DNA of 64,000 bases from the NCBI RefSeq assembly GCF_000236035.1, contig NZ_JH393258.1, positions 711,065 to 775,064 on the forward strand. Direction: 5' to 3'. Source of the DNA: Vreelandella boliviensis LC1 (GTDB lineage: Bacteria; Pseudomonadota; Gammaproteobacteria; Pseudomonadales; Halomonadaceae). This document shows positions 26,939 to 36,157 of this stretch, in pieces. The position numbers were made by a program, and so were the translations under genes. The notes under the pieces were generated by a model, which saw only the letters and a list, made by a program, of their open reading frames with translations, ran no database searches and had not been told where the DNA came from. The first letter of the stretch is position 1. Each line of letters begins with the position of its first letter.

Positions 26939-26956
26939 TGCTTTGCATTAGCTTTT
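26936..26956 (+). terminator. Weak hairpin terminator after azlD
   Basis: TAATGC-TTT-GCATTA followed by GCTTTTA; a 6-bp stem starting in the azlD stop codon. Weak, but in the right place. Confidence 0.4.
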
Positions 26957-27046
26957 ACGCCATGCCATCATCCTGACTTTTCACTCCAGGGCAGTCGTAA
27001 AGTGACCTTAATGTTAAAAGCACACACCCATGGCAAGAAGGTTTTA

Positions 27047-27964
27047 ATGCGTGTGTTGCTGATAACGCTGGCGGCGCTAATTCACTCTATATCGACCGCT
27101 AACACGCCAAACAGCCCCCCTGAATCGCCACGCATTGTGACGCTTTACCAGGGGGCTACTGACAGCGCCGTAGCCCTTGGACTTACACCTATTGGCGTAG
27201 TCGATTCATGGCTGGAAAAACCCATGTACCGCTACCTGCGTGATCCGCTTGATGGCGTCGAGCATGTGGGGCTGGAAACCCAACCCAACCTGGAAAAGAT
27301 TGCCTGGCTGAAGCCTGACCTGGTGATTGCCAGCGATTTTCGCCATGCGCGCATAGCGCCGCTATTAAGTGCTATTGCCCCCACGGTATCAGCGCCTACG
27401 GTATTTAACTTCAAGACCACACTCACGATGGTGGCTAATGCCACTGGCCGCGAAGCGCAGGCGAATGAGCTTCTTCAGCTATGGAGTGATCGTGTCGCCG
27501 ACTTTCGTCAGCAGATTGCCGCCAGGCTAGGCAGCGAGTGGCCGCAAAAAGTGGCCGTGGTACGGTTTAAAAGCGATCACGTACGTATCTATACCAGCGG
27601 CTTTGCGGGCTCGATTCTTGATGAGCTGGGCTTTGCGCAACCGGATACCCTGCAAAGCCAGAGCTGGGGAATGAAGCTTTCCAGTACTGAAAACATCCCG
27701 GTGCTGGATGCCAACGCCCTGTTTATTCTGCTTGAGCCGGATGACCCCGCCATTGCTGATAATTACCAGCACTGGGCTTCCCACCCTCTCTGGCAACAGC
27801 TATCCGCAGTCCAAAGCGGACGTGTTTTTGAAGTTGATCCAGTCAGTTGGATGATGGGCGGCGGTGTATTAGCGGCCAACGCCATGCTGGATGATCTCTA
27901 TAGCCACTATGGATTAGCTTGCCACACCCCCTTGCCAAACCGCGGCGAGGAACCCTCATGCTAA
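27047..27964 (+). CDS. Iron-siderophore ABC transporter substrate-binding protein
   Basis: A 305-residue periplasmic binding protein (FecB/FhuD fold). I choose ATG 27047: AAGAAGG precedes it at good spacing and it gives an export signal (MRVLLITLAALIHSISTANT); in-frame starts at 27002 and 27011 lack this. PRIVTLYQGATDSAVALGLTPIGVVDSW and IAWLKPDLVIASDF are typical of the Fe3+-siderophore binding family. It lacks a lipobox, so it should be soluble in the periplasm. The stop overlaps the next permease start by 7 nt. No clear Fur box is seen directly upstream. Confidence 0.87.
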   Translation: MRVLLITLAALIHSISTANTPNSPPESPRIVTLYQGATDSAVALGLTPIGVVDSWLEKPMYRYLRDPLDGVEHVGLETQPNLEKIAWLKPDLVIASDFRHARIAPLLSAIAPTVSAPTVFNFKTTLTMVANATGREAQANELLQLWSDRVADFRQQIAARLGSEWPQKVAVVRFKSDHVRIYTSGFAGSILDELGFAQPDTLQSQSWGMKLSSTENIPVLDANALFILLEPDDPAIADNYQHWASHPLWQQLSAVQSGRVFEVDPVSWMMGGGVLAANAMLDDLYSHYGLACHTPLPNRGEEPSC

Positions 27965-28962
27965 ACAGCGCCGCCGCGAAAAGTATTGGCCTGCTGTTGG
28001 GGGCGCTGGTGGCGCTGGGCGCCTTTTTCGCCAGCGTGATGCTAGGCACCACAGAGATCGCCCTCTCCTCTCTGTTCGGTTCGTTCGCCCATTACGACCC
28101 CACCAATATCGCCCACATCATTCTCTTAACCGAGCGCCTGCCCCGCGCGGTGATCGCCGCTCTGGTGGGCGCCAGCCTGGCGATTGCCGGGGCACTGATG
28201 CAGACCATGACGCGTAACCCGCTGGCGTCACCGGGCATTCTGGGCATTAACGCTGGCGCGATGTTTTTTGTCGTGGTCGCGGTGTCCCTTTTGCCACTGC
28301 ATACACCTGCCCACTACGTATGGGCCGCGTTGTTAGGCGCGCTGGTCGCTGCCGTACTGGTGGTGGTGCTTAGCCGCGGCCGCCACGGTGAGCTCTCCCC
28401 ACTGCGGGTTGTGCTGGCAGGAGTGGCGGTAACGGCGATGTTTGTATCTTTCAGCCAAGGGCTGCTGGTGGTCGATCAGCAAAGTTTTGAAAGCGTGCTC
28501 TACTGGCTGGCGGGTTCGGTGTCAGGACGCGATCTTTCATTGGTAGCGCCCTTGCTACCGCTCTTCGGTGGGGCGCTTTTACTTAGCGCACTGCTCGTCC
28601 GCCACGCCAATGCGCTGTTACTGGGCGATGATATGGTCACCGGGCTCGGCATGCAGGCCACCACTATCAAGCTGCTACTCGGGTTGATTGTGATTGTACT
28701 GGCGGGTAGCTCCGTGGCGCTGGCAGGCATGATTGGGTTTGTGGGTCTGATTGTGCCCCATATGGCGCGGGGGCTGTTTGGCATCGACCACCGCTGGCTG
28801 CTGCCGGCCTGCGCCTTGCTCGGTGCCTGTTTGCTGCTGCTGGCCGATCTCGCCTCGCGCTTTTTAATGCCCCCCCAGGAGATACCGGTGGGTGTAATGA
28901 CGGCGCTGATCGGCACGCCCTTCTTTATCTATCTAGCGCGACGCAAGATGGCAGGCCAATGA
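27958..28962 (+). CDS. Iron-siderophore ABC permease (FecC/BtuC type), first subunit
   Basis: A 334-residue FecCD-family permease starting at ATG 27958, with GAGG upstream; an earlier in-frame ATG at 27919 would place a hydrophilic tail before the first membrane segment. Family marks are RLPRAVIAALVGASLAIAGALMQ, RNPLASPGILGINAGA and GLIVPHMARGLFG near the C-terminus, with about ten membrane segments. It pairs with the next permease, overlapping it by 4 nt (ATGA). Confidence 0.9.
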   Translation: MLNSAAAKSIGLLLGALVALGAFFASVMLGTTEIALSSLFGSFAHYDPTNIAHIILLTERLPRAVIAALVGASLAIAGALMQTMTRNPLASPGILGINAGAMFFVVVAVSLLPLHTPAHYVWAALLGALVAAVLVVVLSRGRHGELSPLRVVLAGVAVTAMFVSFSQGLLVVDQQSFESVLYWLAGSVSGRDLSLVAPLLPLFGGALLLSALLVRHANALLLGDDMVTGLGMQATTIKLLLGLIVIVLAGSSVALAGMIGFVGLIVPHMARGLFGIDHRWLLPACALLGACLLLLADLASRFLMPPQEIPVGVMTALIGTPFFIYLARRKMAGQ

Positions 28963-29996
28963 GACAAACAGTAACGTTAACCCTCGATAGCAAGGTGCAG
29001 AGCGACAGTAAACGCTTACTGCACAGCCTCATAATGCTAAGCCTTTTATTGGTCGCCAGCGTCGGGCTGTCGCTCTGCTTAGGCAGTTTTCCCACATCGT
29101 TCACCCAAGTACTACACGCCCTCGCCGCGCCACAAAGTAGCGATATCACTTTTATCATTTGGGAGTTAAGGCTGCCCAGAATTCTACTGGCCATACTGGT
29201 CGGTGCCGCCCTGGCAATAGCGGGGGCAATTCTACAAAGCATTGTGCGTAACCCTCTGGCTTCCCCAGACGTGATCGGCATTACCAGCGGCGCGGCGCTG
29301 GCGGCGGTGCTGTTTTTAGCGTTATTGAGCACCACCTTAAGCATTCACTGGCTGCCCGTGGCGGCCATGCTGGGGGCGCTGGTGTCAGCATTGCTGGTAG
29401 TCAGCCTCGCCTGGAAAGGCGGCATCAGCCCATCGCGGATGGTGCTGGTGGGCATTGGCCTTGCAGCAGCCATGGGCGCAGGCACTACGCTATTAATCGT
29501 GATCAGCGATGACTCCGCCGCCATGACTGCCTATGTCTGGCTCACCGGCAGCCTTTACGCTGCACAATGGGACGATGTTCGCGGTCTACTGCCGTGGCTA
29601 GTCATTGCCGTGCCGATCAGCCTAGCCTTCGCCCGGCATGCCGATGCCATGGCGCTGGGCGACGCCGTTGCCGAAGGGCTGGGGGTGGCGATTCTGCGCA
29701 GCCGATTAGTATTGCTAGCCTGCAGCGTGGCGCTGGCCGGTGCCGCGGTGGCGTTTGCAGGGGGCTTAAGCTTTGTGGGGTTAATTGCCCCCCACCTGGC
29801 AGCCAGGCTGGTGGGGCGCAATATGGCACGGCTGGTGCCCGCATCCGCGCTGGTCGGCGCGCTGATTGTGCTTTACGCCGACCTGCTGGGCCGAGTGGCC
29901 TTTTTACCCAAAGACCTGCCTGCGGGCATTTTCGTTGCCGGGATAGGCGCGCCCTTTTTTGTCTATTTGTTGCATAGATCACGAGCGCGCTTTTAA
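28959..29996 (+). CDS. Iron-siderophore ABC permease (FecD type), second subunit
   Basis: A 345-residue FecCD-family permease, with LRLPRILLAILVGAALAIAG, RNPLASPDVIGITSGAAL and FVGLIAPHLAARLVG as family marks. It is the last gene of the three-gene uptake operon. The ATPase of the system is not next to it but lies beyond the convergent TonB receptor, at 32431, so the importer is encoded by two transcription units. Confidence 0.9.
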   Translation: MRQTVTLTLDSKVQSDSKRLLHSLIMLSLLLVASVGLSLCLGSFPTSFTQVLHALAAPQSSDITFIIWELRLPRILLAILVGAALAIAGAILQSIVRNPLASPDVIGITSGAALAAVLFLALLSTTLSIHWLPVAAMLGALVSALLVVSLAWKGGISPSRMVLVGIGLAAAMGAGTTLLIVISDDSAAMTAYVWLTGSLYAAQWDDVRGLLPWLVIAVPISLAFARHADAMALGDAVAEGLGVAILRSRLVLLACSVALAGAAVAFAGGLSFVGLIAPHLAARLVGRNMARLVPASALVGALIVLYADLLGRVAFLPKDLPAGIFVAGIGAPFFVYLLHRSRARF

Positions 29997-30007
29997 AATC
30001 TGCTGAC

Positions 30008-30035
30008 AAAAAAAGCGTCGCCCTCGGGGCGCCGC
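30008..30035 (-). terminator. Rho-independent terminator of the TonB receptor gene
   Basis: On the minus strand a 9-bp stem with one mismatch (GCGGCGCCC/GGGCGACGC, 3-nt loop) is followed by seven T. Located about 50 nt after the receptor stop. Confidence 0.8.
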
Positions 30036-30086
30036 CAAACAGTATCGAGCATAGAAAATCAATAATAAAAAACAGAAAGCGGCTGA

Positions 30087-32225
30087 TTAGAAATCTAGCT
30101 TGTACCCCAGCGTGAAGGTGCGGCCACGCCCGGTGAAGTAGTACTCGTCGCTAATCCGCGCGGCTTGGGAGTAGTAAGTGATGTAGTCTTCATCGGTTAG
30201 GTTTTCGATACCCACTGATACTCTGCCGGTGGGCAGGCGATAGGCTAACGAAGCATCCACTAAGCCGTAGCCGTCAAAATCGAGCTCAGGGTTATCGACG
30301 CTGCGATCGAAGTAGTAGCTACCCTGTAAGCGCGTGGAAACACGCTCGTTCCAGGTGGCGCTCCAGCCCAGTTTGAGTGTATCCGGGGCGATATTGATAC
30401 CGGTGAGTTTGGTATCCACGCTACCGTCGCCATCCTGATCCGATTTGCCCTCGGTATGGGCGTAAGAGAGCGACAGATCATGCTTGTCCGCCACCTGCAT
30501 GTCACCAGTAATCTCAACGCCCTGGATCTCGGTTTTCTCTCGGCTGCCTACCCAGGTGCCATTCTGTTCGGTCAGCCGTTGGCCGTAATCCGAGTTCGAC
30601 TCGTAATAGCTGATCTCTAACCCATAACCATCCCAGTCAAAGCGCGCGCCGATCTCGTGGTTTTCGGTCACAATCGGCTGAAGCTGCAGTAAGCTATCCA
30701 CATCCTGGCCCGCCGTGCCAATACCGCGCAGCACCCGGCCCACATCGGGCATGCCAAAGCCTTCCGAGTAGTTGGCATACAGCTGGGCCCAGTCGGTGGC
30801 TTGATAGGTTAAACCGACGTTATACAGCGTCTCATCGAAGCTGGGCTTGCCACCGTCCACGCTGACGTTGTCTTGAGTGACATTGCTGCGATCAATCGTT
30901 TGGAAGCTATCCACCTCAAGCTCAGCGTGCTCGTGACGCACCCCCGCATGCAGCGTCAGCGGATCCGCTAGTTTAAACTGACCTTGCAGGAACGGCGCCA
31001 AATTACGGAAGCGACTTTCCGGCACGTAAGTACGCCCGGTATGCACGAGCATTTGGCTTGTCTCGTCTTCCAATACATCCAAACCCACCGTCACACCCAA
31101 GCGGTCGTCCAGCATACCGTCACGGTTCAAGGTGAATTTAGCGCCCGTTTTGTCAGACTCATTGCGCGTCTGATCGAATTGGGTATCGCCCGCACTATCC
31201 AGGTAAGGGAAAAACGGCGTAGTCGCGAAGCGCGCGCGAAAACGCTGGTGATAGACCTGGGCATCTAGCTCATTGCCAAACCAATCAGCGTGGGAGTAGG
31301 AAAGCCGCGCCGAGGTCACTTCGTTAAACCCTGGCTCGCCCTCACGGCTGCCTTTGCGCGCTGTGGTCGGCACACCTGCCGCACGATCACCCGCTACCGG
31401 CACGTAGTCGTTGCCCTCTTGCAAATCGAAATGATTAAGCGAGAACTCAACATTCTGGTTATCGTCGATCCAGTAACCCAGCTTGCCGAACAGATCGTAG
31501 CTTTCCGAGTTCTGCAGCTCGCCGGGGTAGGCAATACCGACCACCTCGTCGTTGCCATCGTAAAAGACCCCGCGCTCCTGACGAGTGGCTGCGGCAACGA
31601 AATCCCAGTCGCCCTGCTGCCCGCTAATACGGTAGTCCAGCTTGTGGCCCAGTCCACCGGACTGGAAATCATCGTCCGTGGTCAGGCTGATGCCCGCGTG
31701 CTGGCTAATGCCGCCACCTTCAGCGCGCCGGGTCACCAAGTTGATCAAACCACCGGTGGCACCTAAACCATGCTCGGCGCTGGCGCCGTGGATGACTTCA
31801 ATGCGCTCAACCATGGAAAGGTCAATGGTATAGCTATCCCGTGAGCTGTCGCGCAGCGGGTTGGACTGGGGCACCCCATCAATCAGAAAAAGCGCATCGC
31901 GACCACGAAATGTCTCCCCCGCATTGGAGAGCTTTTGGCGGCTAGGTGAGTAAGAGGGAATCAAGTTGCTGAGCACCTGGCCCGGGTCATCGGTAATCGC
32001 TAGCTGTTGCTCAATCTGCTCGCGGGTGATGATCGTTACTCGCTGCGGCGTTTGCCCCGCTTCGCTGTGGCTGCGGGTGGCGGTCACCACCATGGTCGAG
32101 TCGGCATCACTGGCGACGCCTTGTGACTCAGCCGTTGTTGACTCCTGCGCGTGAGCTTGACTGATCGCCACCAAACCGGCGAGCGTCACCGTGTGCCACA
32201 ATACTGGACGAGTCTTAATGCGCAT
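30087..32225 (-). CDS. TonB-dependent siderophore receptor
   Basis: A 712-residue outer-membrane receptor with an export signal (to about residue 26, SQAHA), a TonB-box region, the plug domain (VVTATRSHSEAGQTPQRVTI, ETFRGRDALFLIDGVP, IEVIHGASAEHGLGATGGLIN) and a 22-strand barrel ending in GYKLDF with a terminal Phe. The plug stretch LIPSYSPSRQKLSNAGETFRG reminds me of vibrioferrin-type (PvuA) carboxylate siderophore receptors; treat that ligand as a guess. Convergent to the permease operon and divergent from the ATPase, with Fur-box-like sites in the 200-bp divergent region. Confidence 0.92.
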   Translation of the reverse strand: MRIKTRPVLWHTVTLAGLVAISQAHAQESTTAESQGVASDADSTMVVTATRSHSEAGQTPQRVTIITREQIEQQLAITDDPGQVLSNLIPSYSPSRQKLSNAGETFRGRDALFLIDGVPQSNPLRDSSRDSYTIDLSMVERIEVIHGASAEHGLGATGGLINLVTRRAEGGGISQHAGISLTTDDDFQSGGLGHKLDYRISGQQGDWDFVAAATRQERGVFYDGNDEVVGIAYPGELQNSESYDLFGKLGYWIDDNQNVEFSLNHFDLQEGNDYVPVAGDRAAGVPTTARKGSREGEPGFNEVTSARLSYSHADWFGNELDAQVYHQRFRARFATTPFFPYLDSAGDTQFDQTRNESDKTGAKFTLNRDGMLDDRLGVTVGLDVLEDETSQMLVHTGRTYVPESRFRNLAPFLQGQFKLADPLTLHAGVRHEHAELEVDSFQTIDRSNVTQDNVSVDGGKPSFDETLYNVGLTYQATDWAQLYANYSEGFGMPDVGRVLRGIGTAGQDVDSLLQLQPIVTENHEIGARFDWDGYGLEISYYESNSDYGQRLTEQNGTWVGSREKTEIQGVEITGDMQVADKHDLSLSYAHTEGKSDQDGDGSVDTKLTGINIAPDTLKLGWSATWNERVSTRLQGSYYFDRSVDNPELDFDGYGLVDASLAYRLPTGRVSVGIENLTDEDYITYYSQAARISDEYYFTGRGRTFTLGYKLDF

Positions 32226-32275
32226 TTTTTACCTTTTGAGTGAACGATTCCCAGAAAACGTAATACATATCTAAA

Positions 32276-32290
32276 TGATAATGATTGTAT
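32276..32290. promoter_or_regulatory. Fur-box-like site between receptor and ATPase
   Basis: TGATAATGATTGTAT matches the 7-1-7 Fur pattern (TGATAAT-N-ATTATCA) perfectly in the left half and in four of seven positions on the right. It lies 50 nt before the receptor start on the minus strand. Confidence 0.6.
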
Positions 32291-32369
32291 TATCCACATA
32301 AAGACATAAAGGTCTACTCCGCGAGGAAAAACAGGTTGGAGCAGCGAACAACTGCCAGTAGCAAATATT

Positions 32370-32388
32370 GAAAATGAGAATATTTTGG
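32370..32388. promoter_or_regulatory. Second Fur-box-like site upstream of the ATPase
   Basis: GAAAATGAGAATATTTTGG resembles the 19-bp Fur consensus in its first two hexamers. It lies 43 nt upstream of ATG 32431, which supports that start over the longer reading frame that would translate through it. Confidence 0.5.
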
Positions 32389-32430
32389 CTTACGGTTCTG
32401 CCTGCTTTAGCAACCTCAACGAGCACATCC

Positions 32431-33282
32431 ATGACACAACCTTCTCACCAGCCACCTCGTTTGACGGGCGAAGCCCTACAAGCGGGCTATGACACTCGAC
32501 GTGTATTGGATGGTGTCGACATAGCGATTGAGGAAGGCAAGCTCACGGTACTGTTGGGCCCCAACGGCAGTGGCAAGTCGACCCTGCTGAAAACCCTTGC
32601 CCGCACGCTTACGCCTAGTGACGGGCATGTGTATTTGGACGGCAAGGATATTCATCGCAGCAAAACGCGGGAGGTCGCCAAGCGCCTGGGGATTCTGCCC
32701 CAAGGCCCGGTGGCGCCAGAGGGGCTGAGCGTGAAGCAGTTGGTGGCGATGGGGCGGTTTCCGCACCAAGGGTTATGGCAGAAGAATGCTCAGCAGGACG
32801 CCGAGGCCATTCGTGAAGCCATGACTTATACCCACGTAACGGAGTTTGCCGAGCGCAACGTCGATGCGCTCTCCGGCGGCCAGCGCCAGCGCTGCTGGAT
32901 TGCCATGGTACTGGCCCAGCAAACCGACCTGATCCTGCTTGATGAGCCCACGACTTTTCTAGACCTTAAGGTACAGGTTGATTTGCTGGAATTACTTTCG
33001 CGCCTAGCTCATGAGAAAGGCCGCACCCTGCTACTAGTGCTTCATGATCTAAACTTGGCCGCCGCCTACGCCGATCAGTTAGTAATGATGTGCGATGGCC
33101 GAATTGTCACCAGCGGCGCGCCTAGCGAAGTTTTTACCGCGCCCAATCTCAAGCGCGTGTTTGACCTGGATGCTCATGTTATCCACGACCCAGAAAGCGG
33201 CAGCCCGATTTGTGTACCGCGCAAGCGGAACCAGCCCGCCACTGAATCGGATGTGCTTGCTCTACAACGCTGCGCAATGTGA
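32431..33282 (+). CDS. Iron-siderophore ABC transporter ATPase (FecE type)
   Basis: A 283-residue ABC ATPase with Walker A GPNGSGKST, Q-loop ILPQGPVAPEGLSVKQLV, signature LSGGQRQR, Walker B LILLDEPTTFLD and H-loop VLHDLN. The Q-loop/PEGLSV stretch is typical of siderophore importers. I start it at ATG 32431; the frame is open to a TTG at 32368, but that stretch overlaps a Fur-box-like site and would read as leader. It should energise the binding protein and permeases at 27047-29996. Transcribed divergently from the receptor. Confidence 0.9.
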   Translation: MTQPSHQPPRLTGEALQAGYDTRRVLDGVDIAIEEGKLTVLLGPNGSGKSTLLKTLARTLTPSDGHVYLDGKDIHRSKTREVAKRLGILPQGPVAPEGLSVKQLVAMGRFPHQGLWQKNAQQDAEAIREAMTYTHVTEFAERNVDALSGGQRQRCWIAMVLAQQTDLILLDEPTTFLDLKVQVDLLELLSRLAHEKGRTLLLVLHDLNLAAAYADQLVMMCDGRIVTSGAPSEVFTAPNLKRVFDLDAHVIHDPESGSPICVPRKRNQPATESDVLALQRCAM

Positions 33283-33343
33283 GTCATATACCTGTTTTCA
33301 TTAGCACCGTAGAGAATGGACACGCGACTCGTCCCACTCTGGC

Positions 33344-34687
33344 CTAAGGGGCCTTCTCCAACAAATACTCGGCAACCGCTTGATAGGCTGGGAGCGAGGA
33401 GGGATCGTTGGCGGCATTACTTGCCACCGGATGAGAGGCAAAGCGTACTATCACCATCTCAGCGGTGGGATCGATATATATCGTTTGCCCATGCACACCA
33501 CGGGCAGCAAACGCACCATGTTCGTTATGCAGTGACCACCACATGCCACGGTAGCTACCGCCAGGTAAATAGCGATAGCCTGCAGCGGCAAACGCTTGCC
33601 TATCGCCACCTTGACGGATGCGTTCTACCGCGGCAGCGGGAAACAGTCGCTCGCCGTTAATAACACCTTCATTCAACACCAACTGGCCTACTCTGGCCAT
33701 ATCCCGTAGGCCTGCACTTAAACCACCACCGGCAAACGGTGTTCCGATGGAGTCGACGGTAAAGTAGCCATCCTGCTCAGCGCCTATACGCTGCCAAATT
33801 CGCGATGACAGCAACGACGTCACCGATTCGCCACTGGTGCGCGCTATTACCCAACCCAGCGCATCTGTATTGATTGTTTTGTAGCCAAATACCTGCCCAT
33901 GCTCACCTTCGGGCTGCACGGTGGCTAAATACTCATAGTAAGTACGCGGCCCAGAATAGCTTTCTGGCTTGGGGAGCGGGTTTGCCGCTGCATTGTACGC
34001 CCATATTTCTGCATTGGGATCGCTGTAATCTTCGCTGTAGGCAAGGCCTGTGGTCATTTCTAACAACTGCTGCACGGTAGCGTTGCCAAAAGCGCTATCG
34101 GCCAGCTCTGGAAGTATGTCACCGACGAGCGCCTCTTCATCCAATGCACCTTCAGCTACCAGGATTTCTCCCAACAGGCCGGTCATCGATTTAGTGACCG
34201 ACATAGCCCCATGCTTGCCTGCTTCATCTAGACAGCCAGCGTAGTACTCATACACCACTTGGCCCTGATGAAGAATCAGCAGGCCATCGATGTAATTCTC
34301 ATTCAGCGACGCCTGCCACGACATGGGTTCATTACCGCCAAGCGGGGTAAACATCACATCGTTGATAGCGTCATCCAGTGCGTAGGTGAGCGGCACAGGC
34401 GCGGCTAACCCACGGCTTACCTGTTTAGTGGGCAGCAATTCGCGAAAATGGCACACCGTCCAGCGCATTTTAGGAAAGCTAAAGTAGTTGGCGTCAGGTT
34501 GGCCAATGACCCGTTCAGAAGCAGGGGGAAAGCCTTGCATCCAGCCTAACCGGTTAGGGTCTGATTCTTCGGCAGTTAACACGTCACTGTTAAGCGACTG
34601 CGCGGTGGCGGGTGCTGCCCAAGCAACTAATATGACCGGCAGCGTAAACAGTAAAACGCTGATAAATCGACGGGGTAAACGTGGCAT
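33344..34687 (-). CDS. Exported serine hydrolase of the beta-lactamase (class C-like) family
   Basis: A 447-residue protein with export signal (cut near PATAQ) and a penicillin-binding-type fold. The active-site tetrad SVTK (SMTKS-like, in GAMSVTKSMTGLLGE), the second motif YKTIN and the late HGQT motif are visible, as in 6-aminohexanoate-oligomer hydrolases and esterases of this family. ATG 34687 is chosen because AGGAG lies 6 nt upstream; the frame's TTG at 34693 is too close to it. The natural substrate cannot be read from the sequence; antibiotic hydrolysis should not be assumed. Confidence 0.85.
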   Translation of the reverse strand: MPRLPRRFISVLLFTLPVILVAWAAPATAQSLNSDVLTAEESDPNRLGWMQGFPPASERVIGQPDANYFSFPKMRWTVCHFRELLPTKQVSRGLAAPVPLTYALDDAINDVMFTPLGGNEPMSWQASLNENYIDGLLILHQGQVVYEYYAGCLDEAGKHGAMSVTKSMTGLLGEILVAEGALDEEALVGDILPELADSAFGNATVQQLLEMTTGLAYSEDYSDPNAEIWAYNAAANPLPKPESYSGPRTYYEYLATVQPEGEHGQVFGYKTINTDALGWVIARTSGESVTSLLSSRIWQRIGAEQDGYFTVDSIGTPFAGGGLSAGLRDMARVGQLVLNEGVINGERLFPAAAVERIRQGGDRQAFAAAGYRYLPGGSYRGMWWSLHNEHGAFAARGVHGQTIYIDPTAEMVIVRFASHPVASNAANDPSSLPAYQAVAEYLLEKAP

Positions 34688-35142
34688 GACCAACTCCTGG
34701 GTGAGCTATTTCGCACAAAGATACACAGCCACCTTGCTCAGTATAGCTAGAAATTCTACCTAGCTTCTCTGAATGATTGAATTTAAAGAAAGTCGTTTTT
34801 CCTTGCAGTGCTTTGATAAGTACTTCAAAGCGTTACGGCTAGACAACGCATGTCGATTAAAACCTCGAAATCTGGTCACTGCACTCTCCCACTACCGACC
34901 TAGACTTTAGTCTCAATAATTTCAATTAAACTCCCCGTTTCCGTTCCGGTGCATCACCTAGCAGCAATCTTAACTACTTATTTTTCACTCAATTAAGTAC
35001 CCAGGTGAGATGGCTTCTCTGCTGTTTTGCACAGGCTTCACAAAGTTTTTAGAATATTGTATAAGATATAAAAAACGGAAAATGAATACTTAAGCTGCTA
35101 TCTTCACCATTAATCACCCATGCCAAAAATCACAGGTGCTCC
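34688..35142. other. AT-rich intergenic region before the hydroxyproline genes
   Basis: About 455 bp, visibly richer in A and T than its flanks, with no credible gene. It should carry the promoters of the serine hydrolase and of the hydroxyproline operon. A GTATAAGATATA stretch near 35058-35070 loosely resembles the sequence in front of the GntR gene and could be a shared operator. Confidence 0.4.
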
Positions 35143-36078
35143 ATGAAACATGTGCGCGTCATCGACTCCCATACTGCGGGTGAACCGACAAGGCTGGTGA
35201 TGGAGGGGTTCCCCGACCTGCCTGGCACCACCATGGCGGAGAAACGCGACGCCCTGCGCGAATCCCACGACCAGTGGAGGCGCGCCTGCATGTTAGAGCC
35301 TCGCGGGCATGACGTGCTGGTTGGGGCGCTTTACTGCGCGCCCGAGTCGCCGGATGCGACCTGCGGGGTCATCTTCTTCAACAATACCGGGTACCTGGGT
35401 ATGTGCGGTCACGGCACCATCGGCTTGGTGGCCTCTCTGCATCATCTGGGTCTGATATCCCCCGGAGATCACAAAATCGACACGCCAGTTGGCCCGATCA
35501 GTGCAACCCTGCATGAAGACGGCGCCGTTACCGTGCGCAATGTCCTCGCCTATCGCTATCGCCAGCAAGTTCCCATTGAAGTACCCGGTTTCGGTCAGGT
35601 ACACGGCGATATTGCCTGGGGTGGCAACTGGTTTTTCCTGATTAGCGACCATGGCCAATCATTGACCCTGGATAACGTCGAGGCGCTGACGAATTTCACC
35701 TGGGCCGTTCGTCAGGCACTAGAAGCGGCGGCCATCACCGGCGATAACGGTGGCGTGATTGACCATATCGAACTATTTGCTGACGACGCTGTGGCCGATA
35801 GCCGTAATTTCGTACTCTGCCCCGGCAAGGCCTATGACCGTTCCCCCTGTGGTACCGGCACCAGCGCCAAGCTGGCGTGCCTAGCAGCGGATGGCAAGCT
35901 ATCACCCGGCGCAACCTGGGTGCAGGCAAGTATCTGTGACAGCCAGTTTGAGGGGTACTACGAGTGGGAGGGTGATCGCATTCGTCCCTACATTAAGGGT
36001 CGCGCCTATCTGAGTGCCGACACCACCCTGTTGATTGATGAGCAAGACCCGTTCGCTTGGGGAATCACTGCCTCGTAA
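35143..36078 (+). CDS. lhpA: 4-hydroxyproline 2-epimerase (proline racemase family)
   Basis: A 311-residue proline racemase-like enzyme that interconverts trans-4-hydroxy-L-proline and cis-4-hydroxy-D-proline in the cytoplasm. Both catalytic cysteines are present, Cys88 in GMCGHGTIG and Cys236 in [12 protein letters not shown]. Having cysteine at both sites argues for an epimerase and against trans-3-hydroxyproline dehydratase, which has a threonine at the second. The next genes encode the downstream deaminase and D-hydroxyproline oxidase, which makes this assignment strong. It leads the catabolic operon. Confidence 0.9.
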   Translation: MKHVRVIDSHTAGEPTRLVMEGFPDLPGTTMAEKRDALRESHDQWRRACMLEPRGHDVLVGALYCAPESPDATCGVIFFNNTGYLGMCGHGTIGLVASLHHLGLISPGDHKIDTPVGPISATLHEDGAVTVRNVLAYRYRQQVPIEVPGFGQVHGDIAWGGNWFFLISDHGQSLTLDNVEALTNFTWAVRQALEAAAITGDNGGVIDHIELFADDAVADSRNFVLCPGKAYDRSPCGTGTSAKLACLAADGKLSPGATWVQASICDSQFEGYYEWEGDRIRPYIKGRAYLSADTTLLIDEQDPFAWGITAS

Positions 36079-36157
36079 TCATTGACCATCGACTGCCCCG
36101 CTTTCGAACCCAGCGCCAACTCCAATTACTGATAACACCAAACGAAAAGGAACAACG

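Noticed and set aside
33344-34687. Antibiotic-resistance beta-lactamase
   Set aside because: Only the general serine beta-lactamase/esterase fold motifs are present; the YKTIN and HGQ motifs fit oligomer hydrolases and esterases better than class C enzymes.
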